Source: a virus
Direction: 5' to 3' (one strand)
DNA: 28,380 nucleotides
IMG/VR virus record: IMGVR_UViG_3300042527_000165
Location: 1 to 28,380 of that record
In this document: positions 1 to 5,032 of the stretch, piece by piece
How the letters are laid out: each line of letters opens with the position of its first letter
Position numbering within the stretch: position 1 is the stretch's first letter
Notes under the pieces: model-generated
What the model saw: the letters and a program-made list of their open reading frames with translations, nothing else
Databases searched by the model: none
What the model was told of the DNA's origin: nothing
Program-made: the position numbers and the translations under genes

Positions 1-23
1 AACAACCCTTCGCAACCCAACCG

Positions 24-341
24 ATGACCTTCAAGCTGAACCTGTCGATCTTCAAGAGCACCAAGCCTGACAGCAAGGTGGACTTCACCGGAATGATGAA
101 CGTGAAGGTGGAGGAGCTGGACGCGTTCTGCGCGTTCGTGATGAGCCAGACGCCGGACCAGTACGGCTCAGTCCAGGTGCCGATCAGCGGCTGGAAGAAG
201 ACCAGCAGCAAGGGTCTGGCGTATGTGAGCGCAGTGGCGCAGCCGCCGCGCGACTGGGTGCCGCCTGTGAGCGCGCAGAGCGCCGCGCAGAGCCTGGCCC
301 AGGCGGTGGATGGGGAAGTGCTGGATGTGGATCTGTTCTAG
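24..341 (+). CDS. Small early protein with SSB-like acidic tail
   Basis: A 105-aa protein I do not recognise by family. The body (about 1-80) is of mixed composition, with a motif around DFTGMMNVKVEELDAF and a YGSVQVPISGWKK strand-like stretch. Residues 81-92 are an Ala/Gln/Ser linker, and the protein ends in DGEVLDVDLF. An acidic C-terminal tip ending in Phe is typical of single-stranded-DNA-binding proteins, where it docks partner proteins. A phage SSB or recombination accessory role is therefore possible but unproven. The start at 24 has no Shine-Dalgarno sequence; it follows a leader rich in A and C (11-23). The stop codon shares a CTAG with the stop of the convergent minus-strand gene at 338. 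Upstream context is cut off by the window edge. Confidence 0.75.
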   Translation: MTFKLNLSIFKSTKPDSKVDFTGMMNVKVEELDAFCAFVMSQTPDQYGSVQVPISGWKKTSSKGLAYVSAVAQPPRDWVPPVSAQSAAQSLAQAVDGEVLDVDLF

Positions 342-523
342 GAGTTCATGAGCTCGCATTCGAGGCGAGCGATCTCGTTGACGGCCTGCTGCAGCAGCTG
401 TTGCTGGTAGCAGGCTTGCTTGAGGAGAGCAGCAGCCAGAACGCCCGCGTCCTTGCTTTCAAGCAGGGCGCGGGCTTGTTTTTCGATGGTGAACTGCTGC
501 TCGGTGGTGAGCTCCACCGCCAT
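338..523 (-). CDS. NblA-like small protein (tentative)
   Basis: A 61-aa protein beginning MAVELTTEQQFTIEKQ, predicted to be two helices (about 6-22 and 25-57). Its length and the N-terminal pattern ELTTEQQF-I resemble NblA, the small cyanobacterial protein that triggers phycobilisome degradation, whose members often start with a similar ELSLEQQF-type stretch. Some cyanophages are known to carry nblA. The second half (LLKQACYQQQLLQQAVNEIARLE) fits a long helix but lacks the usual C-terminal NblA residues, so the match is partial. An alternative ATG at 541 adds MRFGEW. The gene is a lone minus-strand unit among + strand genes, with its own TATAAT box at 574-569, which suggests independent expression. 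Confidence 0.55.
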   Translation of the reverse strand: MAVELTTEQQFTIEKQARALLESKDAGVLAAALLKQACYQQQLLQQAVNEIARLECELMNS

Positions 524-568
524 CCACTCGCCGAACCGCATGGTGTCATAATGGCGGGGTACCTTGGA

Positions 569-574
569 ATTATA
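569..574 (-). promoter_or_regulatory. Consensus -10 box for the NblA-like gene
   Basis: On the minus strand 574-569 reads TATAAT, a perfect sigma-70 -10 hexamer. It lies about 28 bases before the ATG at 541 and 46 before the ATG at 523. No good -35 hexamer is visible 16-18 bases further up. The site sits directly in front of the divergent zinc-ribbon gene starting at 578, so the two genes share this region. Confidence 0.45.
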
Positions 575-577
575 CCG

Positions 578-805
578 ATGGAGTGTCCGCGGTGCACCAG
601 CGGCGAGATCAGGACGATCACCACCAACGGCAAGGAGGCCGGCAGGGTGACCCGTCAGCGGAGGTGCCTGAAGTGCCGGCACACGTGGTACACGGTCGAG
701 CTGCCGGTGAGCGTGGCAGTGATCGGCTGGACACGCGGGACGGGGAAGTCAGTGCCGGTGCTGCGTGTGCCGGTGGACCTGGCGGTGGGCAAAGAGGCCG
801 TGTGA
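578..805 (+). CDS. Zinc-ribbon protein (NrdR N-terminus-like)
   Basis: A 75-aa protein beginning MECPRCTSGEIRT, with a second cysteine pair in RRCLKCRHTWYTVE. Cys3, Cys6, Cys30 and Cys33 make a four-cysteine zinc ribbon. The CPxC ... RRxCxxCxxxWxTxE layout resembles the N-terminal zinc ribbon of the NrdR repressor and phage Ogr/Delta-type activators, but the ATP-cone that follows in NrdR is absent. Residues 40-75 are short, basic and of no known fold. A small DNA- or polymerase-binding regulator is a reasonable inference. The start was chosen because the CPxC motif begins at residue 3; an in-frame ATG at 551 would add nine residues. It faces away from the NblA-like gene and shares its promoter region. 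Confidence 0.75.
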   Translation: MECPRCTSGEIRTITTNGKEAGRVTRQRRCLKCRHTWYTVELPVSVAVIGWTRGTGKSVPVLRVPVDLAVGKEAV

Positions 806-874
806 AGAACTGTTACAGCGGTATGGCGGGTGCCCCGTGGGCGGGGGATGATTTGCAGGCAACCGCACCGCGTC

Positions 875-1069
875 ATGCTCACCACCACCCTTCTGGTGAT
901 CTGGAAGCTGCTCCTGCCGCTGCTGGTTGTGGTCGCAGTGATCGACTGGCTCACCGCCTCTGACGATCGCCGCGTTCGCATCCTGCGCCGCACCGGTCTC
1001 AGCCAGCTGCAGATCGCCACCCGCCTCAACATCACCCGTCACCGCGTCCGCCGGGCGCTCGCATCATGA
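875..1069 (+). CDS. Membrane-anchored helix-turn-helix micro-protein
   Basis: A 64-aa protein in two parts. Residues 3-24 are one strongly hydrophobic segment (TLLVIWKLLLPLLVVVAVI), a transmembrane helix. Residues 31-64 are basic and contain a helix-turn-helix pattern, GLSQLQIATRLNITRHRVRRAL, like the DNA-binding helices of resolvase or LuxR-type proteins. The part after the helix would need to face the cytoplasm to bind DNA. No sensory or catalytic domain is present. The ATG at 875 follows an A/C-rich stretch (858-870) rather than a Shine-Dalgarno sequence; a longer reading from 830 would place charged residues before the helix and seems less likely. The stop overlaps the next start as ATGA. 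Confidence 0.7.
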   Translation: MLTTTLLVIWKLLLPLLVVVAVIDWLTASDDRRVRILRRTGLSQLQIATRLNITRHRVRRALAS

Positions 1070-1194
1070 TCAACCGCATCAACAACACCATCTGCTTCCT
1101 GATCGCCGCGGCCGTGTTCGCGATGATCGGCCTCGATGCCAGCAATCAGCCCGGCATGACCCACAGCGGCACGCAGCTGGAGGTGCGCAAGTGA
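1066..1194 (+). CDS. 42-aa single-pass membrane peptide
   Basis: Short gene beginning MINRINNTICFLIAAAVFAM and ending QLEVRK. Residues 8-23 form a hydrophobic helix followed by a polar tail, so it is a probable single-pass membrane peptide. Its ATG overlaps the stop of the HTH micro-protein (ATGA), and its last codon overlaps the GTG start of the next gene (GTGA), so it sits exactly within the coupled chain. No family recognised. The support is the overlap pattern and the membrane helix rather than similarity. Confidence 0.5.
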   Translation: MINRINNTICFLIAAAVFAMIGLDASNQPGMTHSGTQLEVRK

Positions 1195-1367
1195 CCCGCC
1201 CACGCCGCTTTTACTTCCAGATCAAGTCCGCCAACATCATCGAGTGCATCACGGCTCACAGCTTCAGCGAGGCCAAGCACAAGGCCGCAAGCGAATGGCT
1301 GCCGTGGTGGGACCAGATCGAATGGCTCAACCCTGAAACCGTCACCGACCCGTCCATTCATGCCTGA
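1191..1367 (+). CDS. 58-aa early hypothetical protein
   Basis: Starts at GTG 1191, which overlaps the preceding stop as GTGA, and reads VTRPRRFYFQIKSANIIECI onward to the stop at 1365-1367. It is basic at the N-terminus, with a tryptophan-rich middle (SEWLPWWDQIEWLN). The pattern of an R-rich start followed by alternating aromatic residues suggests a small compact fold, but I recognise no family. Translation is probably coupled to the upstream peptide. Confidence 0.55.
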   Translation: MTRPRRFYFQIKSANIIECITAHSFSEAKHKAASEWLPWWDQIEWLNPETVTDPSIHA

Positions 1368-1596
1368 GATCACTGGAGCGATGCTGCCCTTCATCTGGGC
1401 AGAGGATCCATCACCAGCGAAGCTGGGCGATGGCATCAGCCGGCCGAAGCCCGGCAGCCGCACTCGCGAATACAAGCTGATCGTCTACCCGACCGGCGCC
1501 AGGCCGCTGACGTGGATCACACGCGCCGAGACCAAACGGCACGCGATTCGCTACGCGCAGAACCGCTGGCCGGGTGCTGACGTGGAGGCGGCGTGA
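1360..1596 (+). CDS. 78-aa early hypothetical protein
   Basis: A 78-aa protein. The C-terminal half (YKLIVYPTGARPLTWITRAE, then TKRHAIRYAQNRWPGADVE) reads as a small alpha/beta domain in which a strand pair is followed by a basic helix, a shape seen in small phage proteins that contact nucleic acid; no family can be named. The ATG at 1360 overlaps the upstream gene by eight bases. A second ATG at 1381 has a GGAG only three bases before it, so 1360 is preferred. The stop overlaps the next start (TGATG). Confidence 0.65.
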   Translation: MPEITGAMLPFIWAEDPSPAKLGDGISRPKPGSRTREYKLIVYPTGARPLTWITRAETKRHAIRYAQNRWPGADVEAA

Positions 1597-1718
1597 TGTA
1601 TCTGCTCATTTGGGTTCTGCTGATCGCCACGACTGCGCTGGTGCTCGTCAATCAACCATGGCTGGCGCTGATGGCAATGATCATTTGTTTCACGCTGAGG
1701 TGCTGTTGCAATGACTGA
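1596..1718 (+). CDS. 40-aa hydrophobic membrane peptide
   Basis: Begins MYLLIWVLLIATTALVLVNQ and ends CFTLRCCCND. Two hydrophobic stretches (about 2-18 and 22-33) separated by NQPW suggest a helical hairpin in the membrane, with a cysteine cluster at the C-terminus. It starts within the stop of the preceding gene and overlaps the next start at 1711. No family recognised. Membrane peptides of this size in phage early regions are often accessory host-takeover proteins, but nothing here shows which. Confidence 0.5.
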   Translation: MYLLIWVLLIATTALVLVNQPWLALMAMIICFTLRCCCND

Positions 1719-1962
1719 ACTATCACCTGCCGCCAGGGCGGTGTTGGATGCTGCTTTCTCTGCCTATTGGTCTGCCGAACAGGAGGCCCCCAACGATGAA
1801 GGGATGATTGCCGCCGCCGCCCTGCGAGCTGCTGCGGATCAAGTATTAGTCACCCAATGGGAAGGGCGAATAGAACCTGATACAGAGCATAGCCTCGGCA
1901 TCAACTGGACTCGCGACGCGCTGCACGCCATCGCCGCCGAACTGGAGGGTGCCGATGACTGA
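1711..1962 (+). CDS. 83-aa helical hypothetical protein
   Basis: An 83-aa acidic protein starting MTELSPAARAVLDAAFSAYW. It is Ala-rich and mostly helical, with a central ALRAAADQVL helix and a C-terminal DALHAIAAELEGADD helix. I recall proteins with this SPAA-AVLDAA opening from Synechococcus genomes and phages, function unknown. The stretch around 1830-1890 is somewhat AT-richer than its neighbours. The stop overlaps the ATG of the next gene. Confidence 0.7.
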   Translation: MTELSPAARAVLDAAFSAYWSAEQEAPNDEGMIAAAALRAAADQVLVTQWEGRIEPDTEHSLGINWTRDALHAIAAELEGADD

Positions 1963-2155
1963 CCCCATCCGCGCCAAGCTGGAAGCGCTGATCACCGACA
2001 GCGGCACCTACCGTCAAGGCCAGCAGGATGAACGCCAGCGCCTGCGCAGCTTGATCGACCTCCGCATCGACCAGCTGCGTGGCATTTGCGGCATCCGCAA
2101 CCGAGAGCAGATGTGCGCTGAGCTGCTCCAACTTCGCCAGTTGATTGACCCATGA
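1955..2155 (+). CDS. 66-aa coiled-coil protein
   Basis: Starts MTDPIRAKLEALITDSGTYR and is almost entirely helical and rich in Gln, Arg and Leu (QQDERQRLRSLIDLRIDQLR), consistent with a short coiled coil. Two cysteines (in RGICGI and EQMCAEL) lie in the C-terminal third. A start two codons upstream (1949) is possible, but 1955 matches the ATG/TGA overlap used throughout this chain. It overlaps the next ATG by four bases. No family recognised. Confidence 0.65.
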   Translation: MTDPIRAKLEALITDSGTYRQGQQDERQRLRSLIDLRIDQLRGICGIRNREQMCAELLQLRQLIDP

Positions 2156-2421
2156 ACCACCGCATCAGGATCGACCAGCAGCGCGCCGACATGATGGAGG
2201 CGCTCTACCAACGCAGCGGCCGCACCTGCTGCACCTACACCGGGTTGTGGGAGGAGTTTGCGCTCGAGATGGCCGCCAACTTCCGCGACACTTACTACCC
2301 GGAACTGCTTGATCGGGTGTGCGCCGCCATGGATGCCACCGGCTCGGTGATGACGCAGAAGCAGGCGCAGCAGGCCATTGAGGTCTGCCGCCAGCAGCTG
2401 CTCGGGGAGCGTTGGCGGTGA
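2152..2421 (+). CDS. 89-aa early hypothetical protein
   Basis: An 89-aa protein beginning MNHRIRIDQQRADMMEALYQ. The sequence GRTCCTYTGLWEEFALEMAA includes a vicinal cysteine pair. The rest is helical, ending in a Gln-rich basic helix (KQAQQAIEVCRQQLLGERWR). Function unknown. The ATG overlaps the upstream stop; the stop TGA overlaps the GTG of the next gene (GTGA). Confidence 0.7.
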   Translation: MNHRIRIDQQRADMMEALYQRSGRTCCTYTGLWEEFALEMAANFRDTYYPELLDRVCAAMDATGSVMTQKQAQQAIEVCRQQLLGERWR

Positions 2422-2741
2422 AGACCGACACGTTCACAGCGCCCGGCCTGCTGGTGGTCCGTCAGTGGGACCGCTGGAATGGTGCGCTGTTCATCGCGTG
2501 GAAGCCAAGCGTGAGTATGGCGTTTCGCGCGCGAAAGGAGCTGCTGAAGTTCGTGGCTTGGCCGGCCAAGACACCGACCGGCGATCGGTTCCGCGAGTGG
2601 CTGAACAGCTTTGAGGAGCCGGCCGTCGCTGAGGCACCTCCAGCGCAGCCGCTATCGCCTGAGCTGCTGGCTACTGGTTTCGGCCCGGAGTGCCACCTGG
2701 ATGAATCCGACCCCAACTACAACACCCGCACGGTGATCTGA
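2418..2741 (+). CDS. 107-aa early hypothetical protein
   Basis: Starts at GTG 2418 (VKTDTFTAPGLLVVRQWDRW). The GTG is chosen because GGGGAG at 2404-2409 lies eight bases upstream and the start overlaps the preceding stop as GTGA; a TTG at 2412 is too close to that ribosome binding site. Residues 1-65 look like a small alpha/beta domain (GALFIAWKPSVSMAFRARKE); residues 70-107 are Pro/Ala-rich and acidic, ending in a polar tail. No family recognised. Confidence 0.65.
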   Translation: MKTDTFTAPGLLVVRQWDRWNGALFIAWKPSVSMAFRARKELLKFVAWPAKTPTGDRFREWLNSFEEPAVAEAPPAQPLSPELLATGFGPECHLDESDPNYNTRTVI

Positions 2742-2974
2742 TGAGTGATCCAGTCAACCAGCCGCCGCACTACCGGCAAGGCGAAATCGAGTGCATCGAA
2801 GCAATCGAGGCTGCTCTGACGCCTGAGGAGTTCCGCGGCTACTGCAAAGGCAACGTGATCAAGTACACCTGGCGCGAGCGCCACAAAGGCGGCGGTGAGT
2901 CGCTCGCCAAAGCGCTGTGGTATCTCCGCCGACTTCTCGCCAAACTGGAGCCATGTTCTACCTCGCAGGGCTGA
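2741..2974 (+). CDS. DUF3310 family protein
   Basis: A 77-aa protein that matches the DUF3310 pattern: VNQPPHYRQGEIECIEAIEA, then a helix, then GNVIKYTWRERHKGGGESLAKALWYL. The hallmark positions are the N-P-HY opening, the IECI-AIEA helix, and GN-IKY-WR followed by KGG and a WYL helix. DUF3310 occurs as a small stand-alone protein in many phages and as a domain in T7 gp1.7, a nucleotide kinase; the small versions have no proven activity that I can state. The length is typical. The ATG overlaps the preceding stop (TGATG). Confidence 0.88.
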   Translation: MSDPVNQPPHYRQGEIECIEAIEAALTPEEFRGYCKGNVIKYTWRERHKGGGESLAKALWYLRRLLAKLEPCSTSQG

Positions 2975-3183
2975 ATCTGATCGAGCGGCTGGCGCTGTGG
3001 ATCCTGTGCCGCAGCCCGCGCACCAGTTTGGTGGTGGTGAAGGAGCACGCCTGGCCGTCGGTGTTTGTCGCCAGTGATCCGCGCGATCCGGTGGCGGCGC
3101 ACGTCACCAACGGCGAGGTCGAGCCGCTTTCGATGCAGCTCGAGCGGTTGTACCACCAGCCGTCTTACGGGGAGGAGGAATGA
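2953..3183 (+). CDS. 76-aa hypothetical protein with hydrophobic N-terminus
   Basis: Begins MFYLAGLNLIERLALWILCR, an amphipathic to hydrophobic helix that may associate with the membrane. It is followed by a beta-rich stretch (TSLVVVKEHAWPSVFVASDP) and an acidic end (SYGEEE). Its start overlaps the end of the DUF3310 gene by 22 bases. No family recognised. The stop overlaps the next ATG, and GAGGAGG at 3172-3178 may serve as the ribosome binding site of that next gene. Confidence 0.6.
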   Translation: MFYLAGLNLIERLALWILCRSPRTSLVVVKEHAWPSVFVASDPRDPVAAHVTNGEVEPLSMQLERLYHQPSYGEEE

Positions 3184-3506
3184 TCAGCCTGCACGCCGGC
3201 CGCCTGCTGCTGGTGTGCAGCCGCTCCAGCCGCACTTGGCACGCGCATGTGGTGCTTGGGCCGAAGCCTGAATACCAGCTCAAAGCCGACACCAGCACCT
3301 CGAAGCTCTATGAGGCGCTGCAACGTGCGCAGGTGATCTACCAGGAGGCGGTGGCCAGCATCCGGCCAGCCGACAGCCAGCGCATGTGCTGGGACTGCAT
3401 CCAATGGGATCCGCGGTGCAACTGCTGCGAGCTGGGCATCCCAGAGTGCCGGCGCAGCGGCGGCCGGTTCGCGCCACGATGCGAGATGTTCGAGGCGGTG
3501 CGATGA
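3180..3506 (+). CDS. Cys-rich early protein, probable zinc binder
   Basis: A 108-aa protein. Residues 1-65 form an alpha/beta N-terminal part (AGRLLLVCSRSSRTWHAHVV, then a KLYEALQRAQVIYQEAV helix). Residues 69-105 carry seven cysteines in MCWDCIQWDPRCNCCELG, IPECRRSGG and APRCEMFE. The CxxC and further pairs suggest one or two structural zinc sites. I cannot name a family. The start has a strong GAGGAGG just upstream and overlaps the preceding stop (ATGA); the end overlaps the next ATG the same way. Confidence 0.65.
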   Translation: MISLHAGRLLLVCSRSSRTWHAHVVLGPKPEYQLKADTSTSKLYEALQRAQVIYQEAVASIRPADSQRMCWDCIQWDPRCNCCELGIPECRRSGGRFAPRCEMFEAVR

Positions 3507-3676
3507 GCGAGCCTGAAGTGATCAGCCGGCTCGATCGCGACGGCGGCTACATCGAGACGCTCGAGCCTGCTGGTGGCGGCGAGCTGTACTACAGGAGCTG
3601 CGCGAGCGGCTACTGCCGGTACAGCTCGGACCTGTGGCAGGCGGAGCTGTACCTGACCCACCTACTGGCGCGATAG
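3503..3676 (+). CDS. 57-aa hypothetical protein
   Basis: Begins MSEPEVISRLDRDGGYIETL and contains GELYYRSCASGYCRYSSDLWQ, ending YLTHLLAR. It may fold as a small beta sheet with a C-terminal helix. Its ATG overlaps the preceding stop as ATGA. It is the last + strand gene of the chain that starts at 875. Its stop TAG is directly followed by the reverse stop of the HNH gene, giving TAGCTAG with no intergenic space. Confidence 0.6.
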   Translation: MSEPEVISRLDRDGGYIETLEPAGGGELYYRSCASGYCRYSSDLWQAELYLTHLLAR

Positions 3677-3982
3677 CTAGCCCTCACCGGCGACCCAGCG
3701 CGCGATTGCCCACTCGCCCATCGCGGACCAGAACGGTTGGGCGCGATACCAGTCGATCCATGGCTTGTGGCCCTTCTGGCTGTTGCACATGAGGCAACAG
3801 CTGACGAGGTTCTCGCGCACGGTCAGGCCGCCGTGCACCTTGGGAACAACGTGATCGAGGGTTGGGCTGCGGCCGAGCGGATCGCCGCAGTAGGCGCACT
3901 CGTAGTTCCAGGCGAGGTGGATCTGATCGCGCGCGGAGCGGCGTGTGACCAGGCGGGTCTCGTCAATGTGGTGCTGATCCAC
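3677..3982 (-). CDS. HNH endonuclease
   Basis: A 101-aa HNH nuclease starting at GTG 3982. Residues Cys29 and Cys32 (ECAYCG) and Cys63 and Cys66 (CCLMCN) form the structural zinc site. The HNH core runs from Asp43-His44 (LDHVVPKVHGG) through Asn58 (ENLVSC) to Asn67 (CNSQKGHKP), with a C-terminal WIDWYR helix. This is a complete minimal HNH domain. In phages such enzymes assist terminase, resolve DNA structures or act as homing nucleases. Here it is not next to the packaging genes; it is in a two-gene minus-strand unit inside the early region, which fits a homing or mobile cassette. The upstream gene's stop overlaps its start by 20 bases. Confidence 0.88.
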   Translation of the reverse strand: MDQHHIDETRLVTRRSARDQIHLAWNYECAYCGDPLGRSPTLDHVVPKVHGGLTVRENLVSCCLMCNSQKGHKPWIDWYRAQPFWSAMGEWAIARWVAGEG

Positions 3983-4148
3983 TGAGGTCGGCTGGCAGGG
4001 GAACGGCGTGGACTTCGAGGTCCAGGAGGTCGTCGTCGTTGCGGATGAACTCAGCGATCTGGCTGTAGATGTCTGCGGGCAGCTCCTCGGGGTCGGTGTC
4101 GGAGCGGATGATCAGCTTGGCGCTGATCTCCACGATGTAAGCCCGCAT
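3963..4148 (-). CDS. 61-aa acidic protein upstream of HNH
   Basis: A 61-aa protein beginning MRAYIVEISAKLIIRSDTDP, with two strands and then an acidic helix (EELPADIYSQIAEFIRNDDD) and an LLDLEVHAVPL strand. It is markedly acidic and has a strand-strand-helix-strand layout. The overlap with the HNH gene (its last 20 bases contain the HNH GTG start) suggests the two are translated together. The ATG at 4148 is preferred over an upstream reading because the upstream extension is Arg-rich and unlike the rest. Function unknown; a partner or regulator of the nuclease is only a guess. Confidence 0.6.
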   Translation of the reverse strand: MRAYIVEISAKLIIRSDTDPEELPADIYSQIAEFIRNDDDLLDLEVHAVPLPADLSGSAPH

Positions 4149-4222
4149 GGGAGCGGCCCGGCTTGGCCAACGGTAGCGGGTGCGACGGGTGCGCCCTGTG
4201 TGACAGTTTGCAAAGGTGCCCC

Positions 4223-4259
4223 GCATCCGGTGCAGGATGCCCTGTTGGCGGGGTATAGT
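4223..4259 (+). promoter_or_regulatory. Candidate operator and -10 box in divergent promoter region
   Basis: The 134-base region 4149-4282 separates the minus-strand HNH unit from the + strand genes. It holds a perfect 6-bp inverted repeat, GCATCC (4223-4228) and GGATGC (4235-4240) around a 6-base centre, and a -10-like TATAGT at 4254-4259. A -35 hexamer with normal spacing would fall at about 4231-4236, inside the inverted repeat, so a protein bound there would block the promoter. No clear consensus -35 is present. The repressor that would bind is not recognisable in this window. Confidence 0.35.
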
Positions 4260-4282
4260 TAGTTCATCAACGCAACCGACCG

Positions 4283-4438
4283 ATGCGCATCCCCACCACC
4301 ACCATGAGCGACGCCAGCCTAAGCATGATGATCGCCGATCTCTGCGCTCAGCACCCCAAGCTCACCGGCATCCGCAAAGAGCGCAACGCCGCCTACCTCA
4401 AGGAGCTGGTGATCGAACAGCAACGCCGGGCCGCCTGA
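4283..4438 (+). CDS. 51-aa hypothetical protein
   Basis: A small helical protein. From the first ATG (4283) it is 51 aa; from a second in-frame ATG at 4304 (MSDASLSMMIADLCAQHPKL) it is 44 aa. The C-terminal half is charged (RKERNAAYLKELVIEQQRRAA) and looks like an amphipathic helix. Both possible starts lack a Shine-Dalgarno sequence and follow A/C-rich leaders: 4271-4282 for the first and 4291-4303 for the second. The second leader (CCCACCACCACC) is nearly repeated before the next gene. No family recognised. Confidence 0.5.
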   Translation: MRIPTTTMSDASLSMMIADLCAQHPKLTGIRKERNAAYLKELVIEQQRRAA

Positions 4439-4455
4439 GGCCCACCACCACCACT

Positions 4456-4659
4456 ATGGAAAACACACTGCTAGGCCGCTGCGTAGCGGCCCTTGGCGAC
4501 GCCTACGAGCTGACCAGTGATCTTGAAGACTGGCGCGACACTTGCACAGCCGCTGTGCTGGAGCATTTGGCCTTCGAGCTGCTGGTGCTGCACCAGCAGG
4601 ATCCGCGGCTTACCGTCTTTGAGATTGCCCGCATTCTCCGCGAACAGTCCCACCCATGA
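4456..4659 (+). CDS. 67-aa helical hypothetical protein
   Basis: Begins MENTLLGRCVAALGDAYELT. It is helical and acidic, with a leucine-rich stretch (LEHLAFELLVLHQQDPRLTV) and a final IARILREQSHP. The start at 4456 is chosen because it follows a CCCACCACCACCACT leader like that of the preceding gene, and because extension further upstream would read through the preceding gene. Its stop overlaps the next start as ATGA. No family recognised. Confidence 0.6.
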   Translation: MENTLLGRCVAALGDAYELTSDLEDWRDTCTAAVLEHLAFELLVLHQQDPRLTVFEIARILREQSHP

Positions 4660-4895
4660 CCTACTTCCTCCGCATCGGACCGTGGCACGTCGGGCCATTC
4701 CCGACCCACATCGCGGCCCAGCATTTCGCCGAGACGCACGGGTGCGACGACTTCACCCTGGTCCCGCTTGATGACCCTGCAGAGGCGCCCGGTCGGATCC
4801 ACCGCCTGCGCATGGCGGAGCTGAAGCACCCGATGGCGCAGTCTGCGCGAATAGTGCGCGAACGGCCGTGGCCTCATAACGAAAGCGCCCGCTAA
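4656..4895 (+). CDS. 79-aa hypothetical protein overlapping attP arm
   Basis: Begins MTYFLRIGPWHVGPFPTHIA and reads as a small beta-rich N-terminal part (about 1-45) with a basic C-terminal tail (RERPWPHNESAR). Function unknown. Its 3' end contains two copies of TGCGCGAA (4844-4851 and 4855-4862), so the C-terminal codons double as candidate integrase binding sites. The stop codon lies inside the first arm of the hairpin at 4886-4914. It is the last + strand gene before the attachment site. Confidence 0.6.
   Translation: MTYFLRIGPWHVGPFPTHIAAQHFAETHGCDDFTLVPLDDPAEAPGRIHRLRMAELKHPMAQSARIVRERPWPHNESAR
4844..4862 (+). repeat. Left-arm pair of TGCGCGAA repeats
   Basis: Two direct copies of TGCGCGAA, at 4844-4851 and 4855-4862, repeat with an 11-base period, about one helical turn. 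The same spacing occurs in the pair next to the integrase start. They are interpreted as integrase arm-type binding sites and lie inside the 3' end of the gene at 4656-4895. Confidence 0.65.
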
Positions 4896-4914
4896 GTGCT
4901 TGACCTAGCGGGCG
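4886..4914 (+). terminator. Stem-loop after the last early + strand gene
   Basis: A perfect 9-bp stem, CGCCCGCTA (4886-4894) with TAGCGGGCG (4906-4914), and an 11-base loop. It begins at the stop codon of the preceding gene. There is no T-tract after it (AATCTGG follows), so it is either a weak terminator or an mRNA-end-protecting hairpin, separating early transcription from the attachment site. Confidence 0.5.
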
Positions 4915-4918
4915 AATC

Positions 4919-4967
4919 TGGTTGCGGGGACAGGATTTGAACCTGTGACCTTCAGGTTATGAGCCTC
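4919..4967 (-). pseudogene. 3' half of tRNA-fMet(CAT), attP core
   Basis: Read on the minus strand, this is the 3' part of an initiator-type tRNA: the anticodon loop CTCATAA, then CCTGAAGGTC, the T arm (ACAGG, TTCAAAT, CCTGT), the acceptor strand CCCCGCA, discriminator A and an encoded CCA. It closely resembles the 3' half of bacterial tRNA-fMet. The 5' half (acceptor strand, D arm and a matching anticodon stem) is missing: upstream bases give only an imperfect anticodon stem and no D arm. On integration this fragment would restore the 3' end of the host tRNA-fMet gene. Confidence 0.85.
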
Positions 4968-5032
4968 ACTGCTGCGGCTCCTGAAGGTTCACGCTGCTTC
5001 CCTAAACCTCTGCGCGCTCAATGATTTCCCGC

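Noticed and set aside
4216-4455. N-terminal extension of the 67-aa gene at 4456 back to 4216
   Set aside because: The extension would read through the 51-aa gene in another frame and is His/Pro/Arg-rich low-complexity sequence; the start at 4456 fits the leader pattern.
4948-4988. Inverted repeat ACCTTCAGG / CCTGAAGGT as a terminator or as the integrase core-site pair
   Set aside because: The arms are about 23 bases apart, too far for paired core sites around a 7-base crossover, and no T-tract follows. It may be an extra integrase contact, but the anticodon-loop half-sites explain the core better.
4919-4990. Complete tRNA gene on the minus strand
   Set aside because: The 5' half does not form a D arm or an acceptor strand; only the 3' half matches tRNA-fMet, so it is an attachment-site core rather than a tRNA gene.
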